Source: Thermus aquaticus (GTDB lineage Bacteria; Deinococcota; Deinococci; Deinococcales; Thermaceae). Taken from it: DNA of 64,000 bases. The stretch lies in the NCBI RefSeq assembly GCF_001280255.1, contig NZ_LHCI01000106.1:1050508-1114507 (forward strand), given 5' to 3'. Shown one piece after another: positions 1 to 8,116 of the stretch (its first letter is position 1; every line of letters begins with the position of its first letter). Position numbers and translations under genes: made by a program. The notes beneath the pieces are model-generated. The model was not told where the DNA came from, searched no databases, and was given only the letters and a program-made list of their open reading frames with translations.

Positions 1-317
1 ATGACCAGGGCGCTGGGGGAAGCGGGTCTCCCTTCTCGCTCCCGGTCCCGGCGGACCAGGGCTTGCACCGCTTTCTCCCACACCCCCTCCTTCTGCCACC
101 GGCGAAAGTAGTGGTAGACGGTGGACCAGTGGGGCAGGTCATGGGGCATGGCTCGCCAGGGAATGCCGTTCTTCAGGACGTAAAGGATGGCGTTCATGAT
201 CTCTCTTCTGGACACCTTGGCGGGCCGGCCGCCGGGCTTGGGGGCGGGGATGAGGGGCTCCAGGAGGCCCCACTCCTCGTCGGTTAGGTCGCTGGGGTAA
301 CATCGTCTAAGAGGCAC
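1..317 (-). CDS. IS5 family (IS427 group) transposase, N-terminal part
   Basis: The minus strand encodes the start of a DDE transposase of the IS5 family; the rest lies beyond the window. Visible are the N-terminal YPSDLTDEEW motif, the GGRPAKVSRREIMNAILYVL segment and the IPWRAMPHDLPHWSTVYHYF-type helix-turn-helix block (DUF4096-like) that typify the IS427 group. Translation probably starts at the GTG at 317 (MPLRRCYPSDL), with a weak AAGGG upstream. Only about 105 codons are present, so whether the element is intact is unknown. It lies tail-on to fabG, both on the minus strand. Confidence 0.85.
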   Translation of the reverse strand, partial: MPLRRCYPSDLTDEEWGLLEPLIPAPKPGGRPAKVSRREIMNAILYVLKNGIPWRAMPHDLPHWSTVYHYFRRWQKEGVWEKAVQALVRRDREREGRPASPSALV

Positions 318-350
318 CCTTCAAGGATACCACCCTTTTACGACAGCCTC
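1..350 (-). mobile_element. IS5-type insertion sequence, partial (cut by window start)
   Basis: This is the 5' end of an insertion sequence carrying the transposase fragment at 1-317 and about 33 bp of terminal sequence beyond its start codon. The outer end reads GAGGCTGTCGTAAAAG on the minus strand and meets the fabG stop codon at 351-353, giving a CTAAG junction. Short YTAR targets are usual for the IS427 group of the IS5 family. The left end and the second target copy lie outside the window, so the target duplication cannot be verified. Confidence 0.8.
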
Positions 351-1088
351 TTAGTGCGGGGTGAGCCCCCCGTCCACGCAGAGGGTCTGGCCGTTAATGT
401 AGGCCGCCCGCTCAGAGACCAGAAAGGCCACGGCCTCGGCCACCTCCTCGGGGCGGCCGAAGCGCCCGGCGGGAATCTGGGCCAGGTAGGCCTTCTTCAC
501 CTCCTCGGGGAGCCTTTCCGTCATCTCGGTTTCTATGAAGCCGGGAGCCACGGCGTTCGCGGTGATGCCCCTCCCCGCGTACTCCTTGGCCACCGCCCGG
601 GTGAAGCCGATGAGGCCCGCCTTGGAGGCCACGTAGTTGGCCTGGCCCGGGTTCCCCAGGAGGCCCACCACGCTGGTGATGTTGACGATGCGGCCGAAGC
701 GGGCCTTCATCATGAGCTTGACCGCCTCCCGGGTGGTGCGGAAGGCGGCGGAGAGGTTGGCTTCCAAAACGGCCTCCCAGTCCTCGTCCTTCATGCGCAC
801 CAGGAGGGTGTCCCGGGTGATGCCGGCGTTGTTGACCAGTGTGTCCAGCCCGCCTAGGGCCTCCGCCGCTTGGTGGACCAGGGTCGTGGCCGCCTGGGCC
901 TCGAGGAGGTTGGCCTCCAGGACCGCCACCAGGGGGCTTCCCCGCCTCTTGGCCTCCTCGGCCACCTCCAGGGCCTTCTCCCGGTTATGGCCATAGTGGA
1001 TGGCCAGGGCGAAGCCGTCCTCCGCCAGCCTCAGGGCGATGGCCCGGCCGATGCCGCGGCTTGCGCCGGTGATCAGGGCTTTACGCAT
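351..1088 (-). CDS. fabG: 3-oxoacyl-[acyl-carrier-protein] reductase FabG
   Basis: NADPH-dependent reductase of type II fatty acid synthesis that reduces 3-oxoacyl-ACP to 3-hydroxyacyl-ACP in the cytoplasm. At 245 aa it is the normal length of the short-chain dehydrogenase family. The nucleotide-binding TGASRGIG lies at residues 7-14, NNAG near 85, and the catalytic Ser-Tyr-Lys set is seen in NITSVVG and YVASK; the C-terminal VDGGLTPH is standard. The start overlaps the end of fabD by 8 bp, so fabH-fabD-fabG are one transcript. The stop codon TAA directly touches the IS5-type element, which occupies the place where acpP usually follows in this cluster. Confidence 0.97.
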   Translation of the reverse strand: MRKALITGASRGIGRAIALRLAEDGFALAIHYGHNREKALEVAEEAKRRGSPLVAVLEANLLEAQAATTLVHQAAEALGGLDTLVNNAGITRDTLLVRMKDEDWEAVLEANLSAAFRTTREAVKLMMKARFGRIVNITSVVGLLGNPGQANYVASKAGLIGFTRAVAKEYAGRGITANAVAPGFIETEMTERLPEEVKKAYLAQIPAGRFGRPEEVAEAVAFLVSERAAYINGQTLCVDGGLTPH

Positions 1089-1998
1089 GCGCCACCTCCA
1101 GGGCTTTTCTCAGGCTTTCGGGGTCCACGACGCTCAGGGCCTCGGCCTCTTTCAGCGTCCTCGCCACCAGGCCCTTCAGGACCTCCCCGCTTCCGAACTC
1201 CAGGAAGCGCCTAAGCCCCCGCCTTTCCATGTCCAAAAGAATATCCACCCAGCGCACCGGGGCGGTGATCTGGGCGAGGAGCAGGGCCTTGATGCGCTCG
1301 GGGTCTTCCTCGGGGCTTGCGGTCACGTTGGAGTAGACGGGGAAGCGGGGCCTCTTAAAGGCCACCCGGGCCAGGTCCTGGGCCAGGCGCTCTTGGGCGC
1401 TACGCATGAGGGAGGAGTGGAAGGGCGCGGAGACGGGTAGGAAGACCACCCGGGCCCTTTTCGCCTTTAGGACCTCAGCCGCCTTCTCCACCGCCTCCTT
1501 CTTGCCGGAGATCACCGTCTGCTCGGGGGCGTTGAGGTTGGCGGTCTCTACCCCTTCCAGGCCCTTCAGGGCCTCGGCGATCTCCTCCTTGGGAAGCTTC
1601 AGGATGGCGGCCATGGCCCCTTCCCCCGGAGGGACGGCCTCCTGCATGTACCGCCCCCTGAGGCGCACCAGATGGAGGGCCTCCTCCAGCTCCAAAGTCC
1701 CCGCCGCCACGTGGGCCGTCCACTCTCCCAGGGAGTGCCCGGCGGCCAGGGCGGGCTCCTTGCCCCCCGCCTCCAGGAAGGCCCGGTAGGCGGCGTAGCC
1801 CACGCAAAGGAGGGCGGGCTGCTGGTTTTCCGTGAGGGTGAGGGCCTCCTCCGGCCCCTCCCACATGAGCTTGAGGAGGCCGGGAAGGGCGGCCTCGGCC
1901 CGGTCCAGGACCTCTTTGGCGGCGGGGAAGGCCTGGTAGAGGGCCTGGCCCATGCCCAGCTTCTGCGAGCCTTGGCCGGGGAAGAGGGCGGCGTACAT
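1081..1998 (-). CDS. fabD: malonyl CoA-acyl carrier protein transacylase FabD
   Basis: Transfers malonyl groups from CoA to acyl carrier protein, providing the extender units for fatty acid synthesis. The 305-residue protein has the N-terminal LFPGQGSQKLGMG oxyanion loop, the GHSLGEW nucleophile elbow with the catalytic serine near residue 90, and a conserved PVSAPFHSSLM segment holding the catalytic histidine. Its ATG overlaps the fabH stop codon by one base (ATGA), and it overlaps fabG by 8 bp, which points to translational coupling within a fabHDG operon. Confidence 0.97.
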   Translation of the reverse strand: MYAALFPGQGSQKLGMGQALYQAFPAAKEVLDRAEAALPGLLKLMWEGPEEALTLTENQQPALLCVGYAAYRAFLEAGGKEPALAAGHSLGEWTAHVAAGTLELEEALHLVRLRGRYMQEAVPPGEGAMAAILKLPKEEIAEALKGLEGVETANLNAPEQTVISGKKEAVEKAAEVLKAKRARVVFLPVSAPFHSSLMRSAQERLAQDLARVAFKRPRFPVYSNVTASPEEDPERIKALLLAQITAPVRWVDILLDMERRGLRRFLEFGSGEVLKGLVARTLKEAEALSVVDPESLRKALEVAHA

Positions 1999-2966
1999 CA
2001 GGTACCCCCCCAGGTGAGGACGGCGGCGGCCCAGGTGAGCCCGGCCCCGAAGGAGACCAGGAGCACGTGGTCCCCCTCCCTGATCCGGCCCTCGTCCACC
2101 GCCTCCTTGAGGGCTAGGGGGATGGAGGCGGTGGAGGTGTTGCCGTAGCGGTCCACGTTGACCACCACCCGCTCCCAGGGGAGGCCCAGGCGCTCCCGGG
2201 CGGCGTCAATGATGCGCAGGTTGGCCTGGTGGGGGACGAAGACCTTGATGTCCTCGGGCGTTAGGCCCGCCTTTTCTATGGCCTCGAGGGTGGCGGTGTT
2301 CATGACCCGCACGGCGAACTTGAAGACCTCCCGCCCGTTCATGCGAAGGCGCTTTTCCATGGGGGTGCCGTCGGGGAGTCTGGGGGCCACGCAGGCGTGG
2401 AAGAGCTCCTTGGCCCCCGTGCCGTCTGAACCCAGGACGAAGGAGCGGAAGCCGAACCCCTCCCGCACCTTCCCCACCACCGCCGCTCCGCCGGCGTCCC
2501 CGAAGAGAACGGCGGTGGCCCGGTCGTTCCAGTCCAGGATCTTGGATAGCGCCTCGGCCCCGATGGCGAGGACCTTGCGGGCCAGCCCCGCCTCCACCAG
2601 GGCGTGGGCCTGGGCCAGGGCGTAGATCCACCCCGGGCAGCCCGCCAGGAGGTCGTAGGCGAAGGCGTTTAGGCCGAAGCGGGCCTGGACCAGGGCGGCG
2701 GTGTCGGGAAAGAGGGCGTCCGGGGTGTTGGTGGCCACGATGACCCCGTCCACGCCCTCGAGGGCCCCCGGGTGCCGCCTTAGGAGGTCCTCCACCGCCT
2801 TGAAGGCCAGGTCCGAGGTGTACTCGTCGGGGGCGGCGATGCGCCGTTCCCGGATTCCCGTGCGGGTCACGATCCACTCGTCGGAGGTGTCCAGGTAGGC
2901 CTCAAAGTCCTCGTTTTTCATCACCCTCTGGGGCGTGTAGGCCCCCAGGGCCAGGATGCCGCTCAT
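1998..2966 (-). CDS. fabH: 3-oxoacyl-ACP synthase III FabH
   Basis: Initiates fatty acid synthesis by condensing an acyl-CoA primer with malonyl-ACP. The 322-residue protein carries the catalytic cysteine in LLAGCPGW, the histidine in VPHQAN and the asparagine in YGNTSTASIP, the complete KAS III triad. I start it at 2966 (MSGILALGAYTP) because a strong GGGAGGT site precedes that ATG by a few bases; an upstream in-frame extension to 3263 reads through the rpmF region and has no family similarity. A -10 box (TATAGT, 2991-2996) and the rpmF terminator lie just upstream, so fabHDG probably has its own promoter. Confidence 0.96.
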   Translation of the reverse strand: MSGILALGAYTPQRVMKNEDFEAYLDTSDEWIVTRTGIRERRIAAPDEYTSDLAFKAVEDLLRRHPGALEGVDGVIVATNTPDALFPDTAALVQARFGLNAFAYDLLAGCPGWIYALAQAHALVEAGLARKVLAIGAEALSKILDWNDRATAVLFGDAGGAAVVGKVREGFGFRSFVLGSDGTGAKELFHACVAPRLPDGTPMEKRLRMNGREVFKFAVRVMNTATLEAIEKAGLTPEDIKVFVPHQANLRIIDAARERLGLPWERVVVNVDRYGNTSTASIPLALKEAVDEGRIREGDHVLLVSFGAGLTWAAAVLTWGGT

Positions 2967-2990
2967 GTCTGACCTCCCGTCATGGGCCTC

Positions 2991-2996
2991 ACTATA
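2991..2996 (-). promoter_or_regulatory. probable -10 box of fabHDG
   Basis: TATAGT on the minus strand lies 25 nt upstream of the fabH start, between that start and the rpmF terminator. No good -35 hexamer is seen at 16-18 bp, so the call rests on the -10 match and the position. Confidence 0.5.
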
Positions 2997-3010
2997 CCCG
3001 GCGGACCCGT

Positions 3011-3039
3011 AAAAAGTTGAGGCCCCGCCATGCGGGGCC
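3011..3039 (-). terminator. rho-independent terminator after rpmF
   Basis: On the minus strand an 8-bp GC stem (GGCCCCGC/GCGGGGCC) with an ATG loop is followed by TCAACTTTTT. It stands 19 bp past the rpmF stop codon and separates rpmF from the fab operon. Confidence 0.8.
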
Positions 3040-3057
3040 ATGTTTCCTTGACCGGGT

Positions 3058-3240
3058 CTAGACTTCCAGAACCTTGCGCCCGTCGTAGTAGCCGCACTGG
3101 GGGCAGACGGTGTGGGGAGGGCGCATGGCCTTGCACTCGGGGCAGGAGACCAGGGTGGGGGGGGTGAGGGCGTGGTGGCTCCTACGGGCATCGCGCCGCG
3201 CCTTAGAGGTCTTCTTCTTGGGTACAGGGTGCTTGGCCAT
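3058..3240 (-). CDS. rpmF: 50S ribosomal protein L32
   Basis: Small zinc-finger protein of the large ribosomal subunit. The 60-residue product starts MAKHPVPKKKTSKARRDARR and carries the two knuckles CPECK and CPQCGYY that bind zinc. Length and order (DUF177/YceD gene, rpmF, then fab genes) match the arrangement conserved across many bacteria. It is preceded by a GGAGG-type ribosome binding site and a candidate -10 box (TATACT, 3286-3291), and followed by a clear terminator. Confidence 0.97.
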   Translation of the reverse strand: MAKHPVPKKKTSKARRDARRSHHALTPPTLVSCPECKAMRPPHTVCPQCGYYDGRKVLEV

Positions 3241-3285
3241 CTCCAGTCCTCCGTGGGGGGCAAAGGCCCCCGCTAAACCCCTGGT

Positions 3286-3291
3286 AGTATA
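3286..3291 (-). promoter_or_regulatory. candidate -10 box of rpmF
   Basis: TATACT on the minus strand, 45 nt before rpmF. A TTCCCG hexamer 17 bp further upstream lies inside the end of the DUF177 gene and could act as -35, although the match to TTGACA is weak. Confidence 0.45.
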
Positions 3292-3300
3292 GCAGAAGCC

Positions 3301-3837
3301 CTAGAGTTCGGGAAGGAGGTCTTTAAGACCCAGGAAGGGGTGGTGGGCCTCCACCTCGTGGCCGCAGTCCACCAGGTTGCGGTCCGCCCCGCACACCGGG
3401 CAGAGGCCCTTGCACCCCTCCTCGCAGAGGACGGTGAAGGGCATCTCGCTCACAAAGGCCTCGGTGAGGAAGGGGAGGAGGTCCAGGTCCGGCTCTCCGA
3501 AGGCGTAGTACTCGTCCTCGGCCTCCTCGTGGAAGACCACCTCTTTAAGCCCCGGCTCGTAGCGGAGCATGTGCTGGAAGTGGGCGTGGATGGGGGTAGG
3601 GGTGGGCTTGAGGCAGCGGCGGCACTCCATGAGGACCACCCCCTCCACCTCGCCGGAGAGCCAGTACTCGTGCCCCCCCACCGAGGAGACGCTCACCTTC
3701 CAAAGGGCCTCGCCCTGGAGGGGAAAGCGCTCCTCGCCCACGTGGAACGCTTCCTGCACTGCGCCGGAAGCGCGGGCTACGCCTCCTTCCTTCAGGAGGC
3801 GGGCTAGGTTGATGCTGGCCACCTCGCGGTAATCCAT
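3301..3837 (-). CDS. DUF177 (YceD-like) protein
   Basis: A 178-residue protein of the DUF177/YceD family, found next to rpmF in most bacteria and linked to 23S rRNA accumulation in plants and E. coli; its exact role is not settled. The family's paired cysteines are present as MECRRCLKP (near residue 93) and, unusually rich, CEEGCKGLCPVCGADRNLVDCGH near the C-terminus, which looks like a metal site. A TATACT box ends 7 nt before the ATG, so the message may be leaderless. The gene is divergent from arginase. Confidence 0.88.
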   Translation of the reverse strand: MDYREVASINLARLLKEGGVARASGAVQEAFHVGEERFPLQGEALWKVSVSSVGGHEYWLSGEVEGVVLMECRRCLKPTPTPIHAHFQHMLRYEPGLKEVVFHEEAEDEYYAFGEPDLDLLPFLTEAFVSEMPFTVLCEEGCKGLCPVCGADRNLVDCGHEVEAHHPFLGLKDLLPEL

Positions 3838-3924
3838 CCTTCCAAGTATAGCGCAACCTTGCCCCTTTTCCTAGGGCATAAACTTCCCGAGCAACGCATA
3901 GGGCTTTTTGCTACCCTCAGGCCC
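3838..3924. promoter_or_regulatory. divergent promoter region, DUF177 gene / rocF
   Basis: The 87-bp gap holds two TANNNT boxes: TATACT on the minus strand seven bases before the DUF177 ATG, and TACCCT on the plus strand (3912-3917) seven bases before the rocF ATG at 3925. Both spacings fit leaderless transcripts. No convincing -35 was found for either. Confidence 0.55.
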
Positions 3925-4791
3925 ATGGAACGCGTGGCCGTGGTGGGCGTGCCCATGGACCTGGGGGCGGGGCGGCGCGGGGTGGACATGGGTCCTTCTG
4001 CCCTCCGCTACGCCAGGCTTCTGGAGGAGCTGGAGGCTTTGGGCCTCGCCGTGGAGGACCTGGGGAACGTCCGGGTGCCCCTGGCGGAGACCCTGAGGGG
4101 CAGAAAGGGCCCCTACCTGGAGGAGATCCGCCAAGCGGCCTTGGAGCTCAAGGAAAGGCTCATGAACCTGCCCGAGGAGGTTTTTCCCATCGTCCTCGGG
4201 GGGGACCACTCCCTGGCCATGGGCTCGGTCTCCGGGGTGGCCCGGGGGCGGGTGGGGGTCATCTGGGTGGACGCCCACGCCGACTTCAACACGCCTGAGA
4301 CCAGCCCCTCCGGCAACATCCACGGCATGCCCCTGGCGGTGCTCTGCGGGCTGGGGCACCCCAGGCTCACCGAAGTCTTCCAAGCGGTGGACCCTAAGGA
4401 CGTGGTCCTCATAGGGGTCAGAAGCGTGGACCCGGGGGAGGCCCGGCTCCTCAAGGAGATGGGGGTCAGGGTCTACACCATGCACGAGGTGGACCGCTTG
4501 GGCATAGCCCCCATCGCCGAGGAGGCCCTGAGTTACCTGGAGGGGCTTCCCCTCCACGTGTCCTTGGACGCCGACGTCCTGGACCCCACCCTGGCCCCGG
4601 GGGTGGGGACCCCGGTCCCCGGGGGGCTTAGCTACCGCGAGGCCCACCTCCTCATGGAGATCCTGGCCCTTTCCGGGCGAGTGAGGAGCCTGGACCTGGT
4701 GGAGGTGAACCCCATTTTAGACGAGAAAAACCGCACCGCCCTCATGATGGTGGGGCTTGCCCTTAGCCTCCTCGGCAAGCGGATCCTCTAG
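3925..4791 (+). CDS. rocF: arginase
   Basis: Hydrolyses L-arginine to ornithine and urea with a dinuclear manganese centre. The 288-residue protein has the metal-binding GGDHS, the DAHADFNTPETSPSGNIHGMP block and LDADVLDPTLAPGVGTPVPGG; the SGN-x-HGMP stretch distinguishes arginases from agmatinases. The start at 3925 (MERVAVVGVPMDLG) is chosen because the first 22 codons of the longer frame have no family match and a TACCCT box sits seven bases upstream. Ornithine is the third residue of the Thermus cell wall peptide, so this enzyme could supply MurE, though that is inference. Immediately downstream lies a palindromic repeat. Confidence 0.93.
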   Translation: MERVAVVGVPMDLGAGRRGVDMGPSALRYARLLEELEALGLAVEDLGNVRVPLAETLRGRKGPYLEEIRQAALELKERLMNLPEEVFPIVLGGDHSLAMGSVSGVARGRVGVIWVDAHADFNTPETSPSGNIHGMPLAVLCGLGHPRLTEVFQAVDPKDVVLIGVRSVDPGEARLLKEMGVRVYTMHEVDRLGIAPIAEEALSYLEGLPLHVSLDADVLDPTLAPGVGTPVPGGLSYREAHLLMEILALSGRVRSLDLVEVNPILDEKNRTALMMVGLALSLLGKRIL

Positions 4792-4794
4792 GTA

Positions 4795-4822
4795 CCCCGC
4801 CGTGGCGGGAGCCACGGCGGGG
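4795..4822. repeat. family A palindrome, copy 1 (core only)
   Basis: A 12-bp perfect stem (CCCCGCCGTGGC/GCCACGGCGGGG) with a GGGA loop, followed by the conserved GGCCCCAAAAG tail. It begins four bases after the rocF stop codon TAG and may act as a transcript end. Confidence 0.8.
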
Positions 4823-4867
4823 GCCCCAAAAGGGAACATCCCAGGCTCTAAAGCAATGGGCGGTCGC

Positions 4868-5230
4868 TTAGCCTAGGCGCCTTCTTAGGAGGCGGCCCAC
4901 CTCTTGGCCCTGCTGGAAGGCCCCTCTCATCTCCTGGTAGGGGATGGGGGTTTTCCGGGCCTCCCTGGCCTCCAGGGCCTCCCGGGCCCACTCGCTCACC
5001 AGAAGGGGGAAGTCCAGGCCCGTGTCCAAGAAGTAGGCCTCGGACTCCCGCCAGGCCCCCTCGAGGCGGCGAAAGAGGGCGGCGGCGTCCTTGGGGGGCG
5101 GGGCCTCCGGCCAGAGGAAGCCGCTGGCCACCCCCAGAAGCCAGGCGCCCCTGAGGGGCTTGGCCCAGGCCTCCGCCCTCCTGGCCACGTAGGCCAGGGG
5201 GTTCTTTAAGAGGGCCTTGAGGTCTTCCAT
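4868..5230 (-). CDS. hypothetical protein (120 aa)
   Basis: I do not recognise this family. The 120-residue product is charged and mostly helical in appearance, without signal peptide or membrane segment; it is rich in Arg, Glu and Ala and ends GRLLRRRLG. It stands alone between two palindromic repeats, on the minus strand, tail to tail with rocF. Its upstream region contains an 18-bp tandem duplication (5231-5266) in which both units carry a -10-like box (TAGACT, TAAACT). Codon usage is like that of the neighbours, so I consider it a real gene. Confidence 0.65.
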   Translation of the reverse strand: MEDLKALLKNPLAYVARRAEAWAKPLRGAWLLGVASGFLWPEAPPPKDAAALFRRLEGAWRESEAYFLDTGLDFPLLVSEWAREALEAREARKTPIPYQEMRGAFQQGQEVGRLLRRRLG

Positions 5231-5266
5231 GCTTCGCCCTTCAGTCTAGCTTCGCCCTTCAGTTTA
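5231..5266 (-). promoter_or_regulatory. duplicated 18-bp promoter repeat
   Basis: Directly upstream of the 120-aa gene, the minus strand repeats TARACTGAAGGGCGAAGC twice, differing at one base. Each unit begins with a -10-like hexamer; a TTGCCC about 18 bp before the upstream one could serve as -35. Confidence 0.5.
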
Positions 5267-5347
5267 GGCGGGGGGCGAAAAAAGGGGCAAGGGGCAGAAT
5301 GCCTCTTGCGCGTTTAAGCGGCCGCCCCGGATAGGCTTCTTTGGGGC

Positions 5348-5413
5348 CCCCGCCGTGGCTCTTGCCACGGCGGGGTATTTAAGTGCCCCACCGCGGCGAA
5401 AGCCGCGGTGGGG
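5348..5413. repeat. two abutting family A palindromes (copies 2 and 3)
   Basis: Two stems lie head to head: CCCCGCCGTGGC/GCCACGGCGGGG (5348-5375) and CCCCACCGCGGC/GCCGCGGTGGGG (5386-5413), joined by a TATTTAAG bridge. Both carry the flanking GGGGCCCC motif on their outer sides, so they are inverted relative to each other. Copy 3 with its AGAAAAGCC tail begins at the nuoN stop codon and could terminate the complex I transcript. Confidence 0.8.
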
Positions 5414-5429
5414 GCCCCAGAAAAGCCTT

Positions 5430-6710
5430 TTAGCCCGCTGCCAAAGCAGGCAGGAGCGCCCCAGGGAAGAGGCCCAGGAGGAGGAGGAAGAGGGCCACCA
5501 GAAGGGCCACGCCCCGGGAGAGGGGCTTCACCCTGGCCTCCGCCTCCCCCTTCTGGAAGACGGCGAGCCCCAGGGCCAGGTAGTAGTAGGCGCTTATGGC
5601 GCTGGTGACCAGGGCTAGGACCAATAGCCCCCAGGCCCCCGCCCTGGCGGCCTCGGTGAAAACCAGGTACTTCCCCCAGAAGCCCGCCAAAGGCGGCAGG
5701 CCCAGGAGGGAGAGGGAGGAGATGAAGAGGGCGAGGCCCAGGAGGGGGTCTTTGTGGAATAGGCCCTTGAGGCGCTCCAGGGGCACGCGGCCCGGGGAGA
5801 TCTCCGAAAGGACGGCGAAGGCCAGGCCCGTCCCCAGGACGTAGGTGAGGAGGTAGAAAGCCAGGGCCCCGGCGTTTCCGGTGTAGAGGGCCAGGGCCAT
5901 GTAGCCGGCGTGGGCGATGGAGCTATAGGCGAGAAGCCTTTTGGCCTCCTTCTGCGCCAAGGCGGCCAGGTTCCCCACCACCACCGAGAGGGCGATGAGG
6001 AGGGCCAGGCCCTCGAGGCCCCCGGGGGCCACCACCCGCAGGAGGGCGGCGAAGGCGGCCGCCTTCACCCCCGTGGCCATGAAGAGGACCACCGGGGTGG
6101 GGCTTCCCGCGTAGACGTCCGGGGTCCAGAAGTGGAAGGGGGCCAGGGCCACCTTGAAGCCCAGGCCCACCAGGAGGAGGCCCAGGGCCAGGGCGTAGAG
6201 GGGGCCCTCTCCGGGGGTGCCCGCCACCAGGCTCCCCGTGGCCCCGTAGTGGAGGGCGGCGCCGTAGAGGAAGAAGGCGGCGGCCAAGGCCCCCAGGAGG
6301 AAGTACTTGAGGGCGGCCTCCAGCCCCTCGCCCCTCCGCCAGGTGGCCAGGGCGTAGAGGGGGAGGGAGAGGGCCTCGAGGGCCACCAGCATCAGGATGA
6401 GGTTCTTGGTGGAGGCGAGAAGGTGCATGCCGAAGGCGGCGTAAAGCACCAGAAGGTAAAACTCAAACCGCCCCGTGCGCACCAGGCCCACCGTCCACAA
6501 GGCCCCGATCAGGGCCAAGAGGGTGAAGACCCGGGAAACCCCGTCCACCTCGTAGGGCCCGAAGGCAAAGGGCTTCCCCCAGGTGAAAAGGAGGGAGAGG
6601 AGGACCAAGGAGAGGCCCAGGATCACCAGCCGCTTGAAGACGGGCACGGGGACGAAGAAGCCAAGAAGGGTGAGGACCACGGAGAAGAGGGCGAAAAGGG
6701 CCAGGGTCAT
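5430..6710 (-). CDS. nuoN: NADH-quinone oxidoreductase subunit N (Nqo14)
   Basis: Membrane antiporter-like subunit of complex I that takes part in proton translocation. The 426-residue protein is almost entirely hydrophobic, with a central charged segment and conserved lysines (for example in AYSSIAHAGYMA and GFKVALAPFHFWTPDVY). It is the last gene of the nuoA-N operon, its ATG overlapping the nuoM stop. It ends ALLPALAAG, after which the palindromic element begins at once. Confidence 0.97.
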   Translation of the reverse strand: MTLALFALFSVVLTLLGFFVPVPVFKRLVILGLSLVLLSLLFTWGKPFAFGPYEVDGVSRVFTLLALIGALWTVGLVRTGRFEFYLLVLYAAFGMHLLASTKNLILMLVALEALSLPLYALATWRRGEGLEAALKYFLLGALAAAFFLYGAALHYGATGSLVAGTPGEGPLYALALGLLLVGLGFKVALAPFHFWTPDVYAGSPTPVVLFMATGVKAAAFAALLRVVAPGGLEGLALLIALSVVVGNLAALAQKEAKRLLAYSSIAHAGYMALALYTGNAGALAFYLLTYVLGTGLAFAVLSEISPGRVPLERLKGLFHKDPLLGLALFISSLSLLGLPPLAGFWGKYLVFTEAARAGAWGLLVLALVTSAISAYYYLALGLAVFQKGEAEARVKPLSRGVALLVALFLLLLGLFPGALLPALAAG

Positions 6711-8116
6711 GCGCCACCTCCCAGGATCCGCGCGAAGGCCTCCGCCAGGGGCTTCAGGCCCCTGAGGAAGAAGCCGGGGAAGACGCCCATGAGGACCAAG
6801 GTGAGAACGCTAAGGGCGGCGAAGCCCCACTCCGCCCCCTTCAGGTCCTCCACGCTCCGGTTTTCCTCCTCCCAGAAGGTCTTCTGGAAGGCGGTGAGGG
6901 CGTAGGCCGCGGAGGCGATGACGGAGAGGAAGGCCAGGGCGGCCAGCCAGGGACTCGCCCTGTAGGCCCCGAGGAGGGTCAGAAACTCCCCGGGGAAGCC
7001 GGAAAGCCCGGGCAGGCCCACCATGGCCAGGAAGAGGAAGAGGGCCAAAGCGGCCATCCCGGGAGCGCTTTGCGCCAGGCCCCGGTAGCGGCCGATCTCC
7101 AGGGTGTGGGTCCTCTCGTAAAGCCGCCCGAAGAGGAGGAACAGCCCCCCGGTGTAGACCCCGCTCGCCGCCAGGAGGTAAAGCCCACCCAAAGCCCCCT
7201 CCGCCGTGCCGGAGAAGACCCCTAAGGCGGCCACCCCCATGTGGGCCAGGCCGGCGTAGGCCAGGAGGGTCTTAAAGTCCCTGGCGGCGAAGGCCAGCCA
7301 GGCCCCGTAGAGGGCGGAGATGGCGGCAAGGAAGAGGAGAAGCCCCTGCACCTCGGCGAAGCCCTCCGGGGCCAGGGGGATGGCGAAGCGGAAGAAGGCG
7401 AAGACCCCCACCTTGTAGAGGGTCCCCAGGGCGTCGGCCAGGCCCGAGGGGTGGTTCTCCTGGTGGAAGAGGGGAAGCCAGGCGTGGAGGGGAAAGAGGG
7501 GGGTCTTGATGGCGAAGGCCAGGGCGAAGCCCAAAAAGACCCAGAAGGCCGCCTGGCCCCTCACCGGGTGGGCCAGGAGGTCCTGGAGGAGGAAGGTGGG
7601 GCTACCCCCTAAGGCCTTCACCGCCAGGATGGCCGCCAGCATGGGCAAAGAGCCCGCCAGGGTGAAGAGGAGGAAGGTGTAAAGGGCCTTTACGCGCCCC
7701 TCGCCCCCGTAGAAGAGGAGCATGAGGAGGGCGGGGACCAGGGCCGCCTCAAAGAAGAGGTAGAAGACCACCAGGTCCCGGGCGGCGAAGAGGGCGAGGA
7801 GGAGCCCCTCCATGAGGAGGGCGAGGCCCAGAAAGCGCCCCTCCACCCGGGCCACCAGAGCCCCCAGGAAGACGGTGAGGGCGATGGTGAGGAAGAAGAG
7901 GGCGGAAAGCCCGTCCAGGCCGAAGGCCCAGTAGACCCCCGCCTGGGGCAGAAGGGGGGCCTCCACGCCGTAGGCCACGCCACCGGGGTGGTTCAGGAAG
8001 AGGAAGAGGTTGAGGATAAAGGCGAGGCCCGCCCCCAGGACCCCCAGGGTTCGGGGAAGCCCCAGGAGGAGAAGCCCGCCGAAGAGGATGGGTAGGAGAA
8101 TGGCCAGGATTACCAC
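6707..8116 (-). CDS. nuoM: NADH-quinone oxidoreductase subunit M (Nqo13)
   Basis: Second antiporter-like membrane subunit of complex I. The 469-residue protein starts at a GTG ([14 protein letters not shown]) that overlaps the nuoL stop codon, and keeps the transmembrane glutamate and lysine positions in [13 protein letters not shown] and [12 protein letters not shown]. It overlaps nuoN by 4 bp. Confidence 0.97.
   Translation of the reverse strand: MVILAILLPILFGGLLLLGLPRTLGVLGAGLAFILNLFLFLNHPGGVAYGVEAPLLPQAGVYWAFGLDGLSALFFLTIALTVFLGALVARVEGRFLGLALLMEGLLLALFAARDLVVFYLFFEAALVPALLMLLFYGGEGRVKALYTFLLFTLAGSLPMLAAILAVKALGGSPTFLLQDLLAHPVRGQAAFWVFLGFALAFAIKTPLFPLHAWLPLFHQENHPSGLADALGTLYKVGVFAFFRFAIPLAPEGFAEVQGLLLFLAAISALYGAWLAFAARDFKTLLAYAGLAHMGVAALGVFSGTAEGALGGLYLLAASGVYTGGLFLLFGRLYERTHTLEIGRYRGLAQSAPGMAALALFLFLAMVGLPGLSGFPGEFLTLLGAYRASPWLAALAFLSVIASAAYALTAFQKTFWEEENRSVEDLKGAEWGFAALSVLTLVLMGVFPGFFLRGLKPLAEAFARILGGGA

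Noticed and set aside
354-996. Long plus-strand open frames opposite fabG, fabD, nuo genes and others
   Set aside because: They mirror codon positions of well-supported genes in GC-rich DNA and show no family similarity or ribosome sites.
5910-6905. A 331-codon plus-strand frame opposite nuoN/nuoM
   Set aside because: Composition is Gly/Glu/His-rich as expected for the complement of hydrophobic membrane genes; nuoM and nuoN on the other strand are certain.
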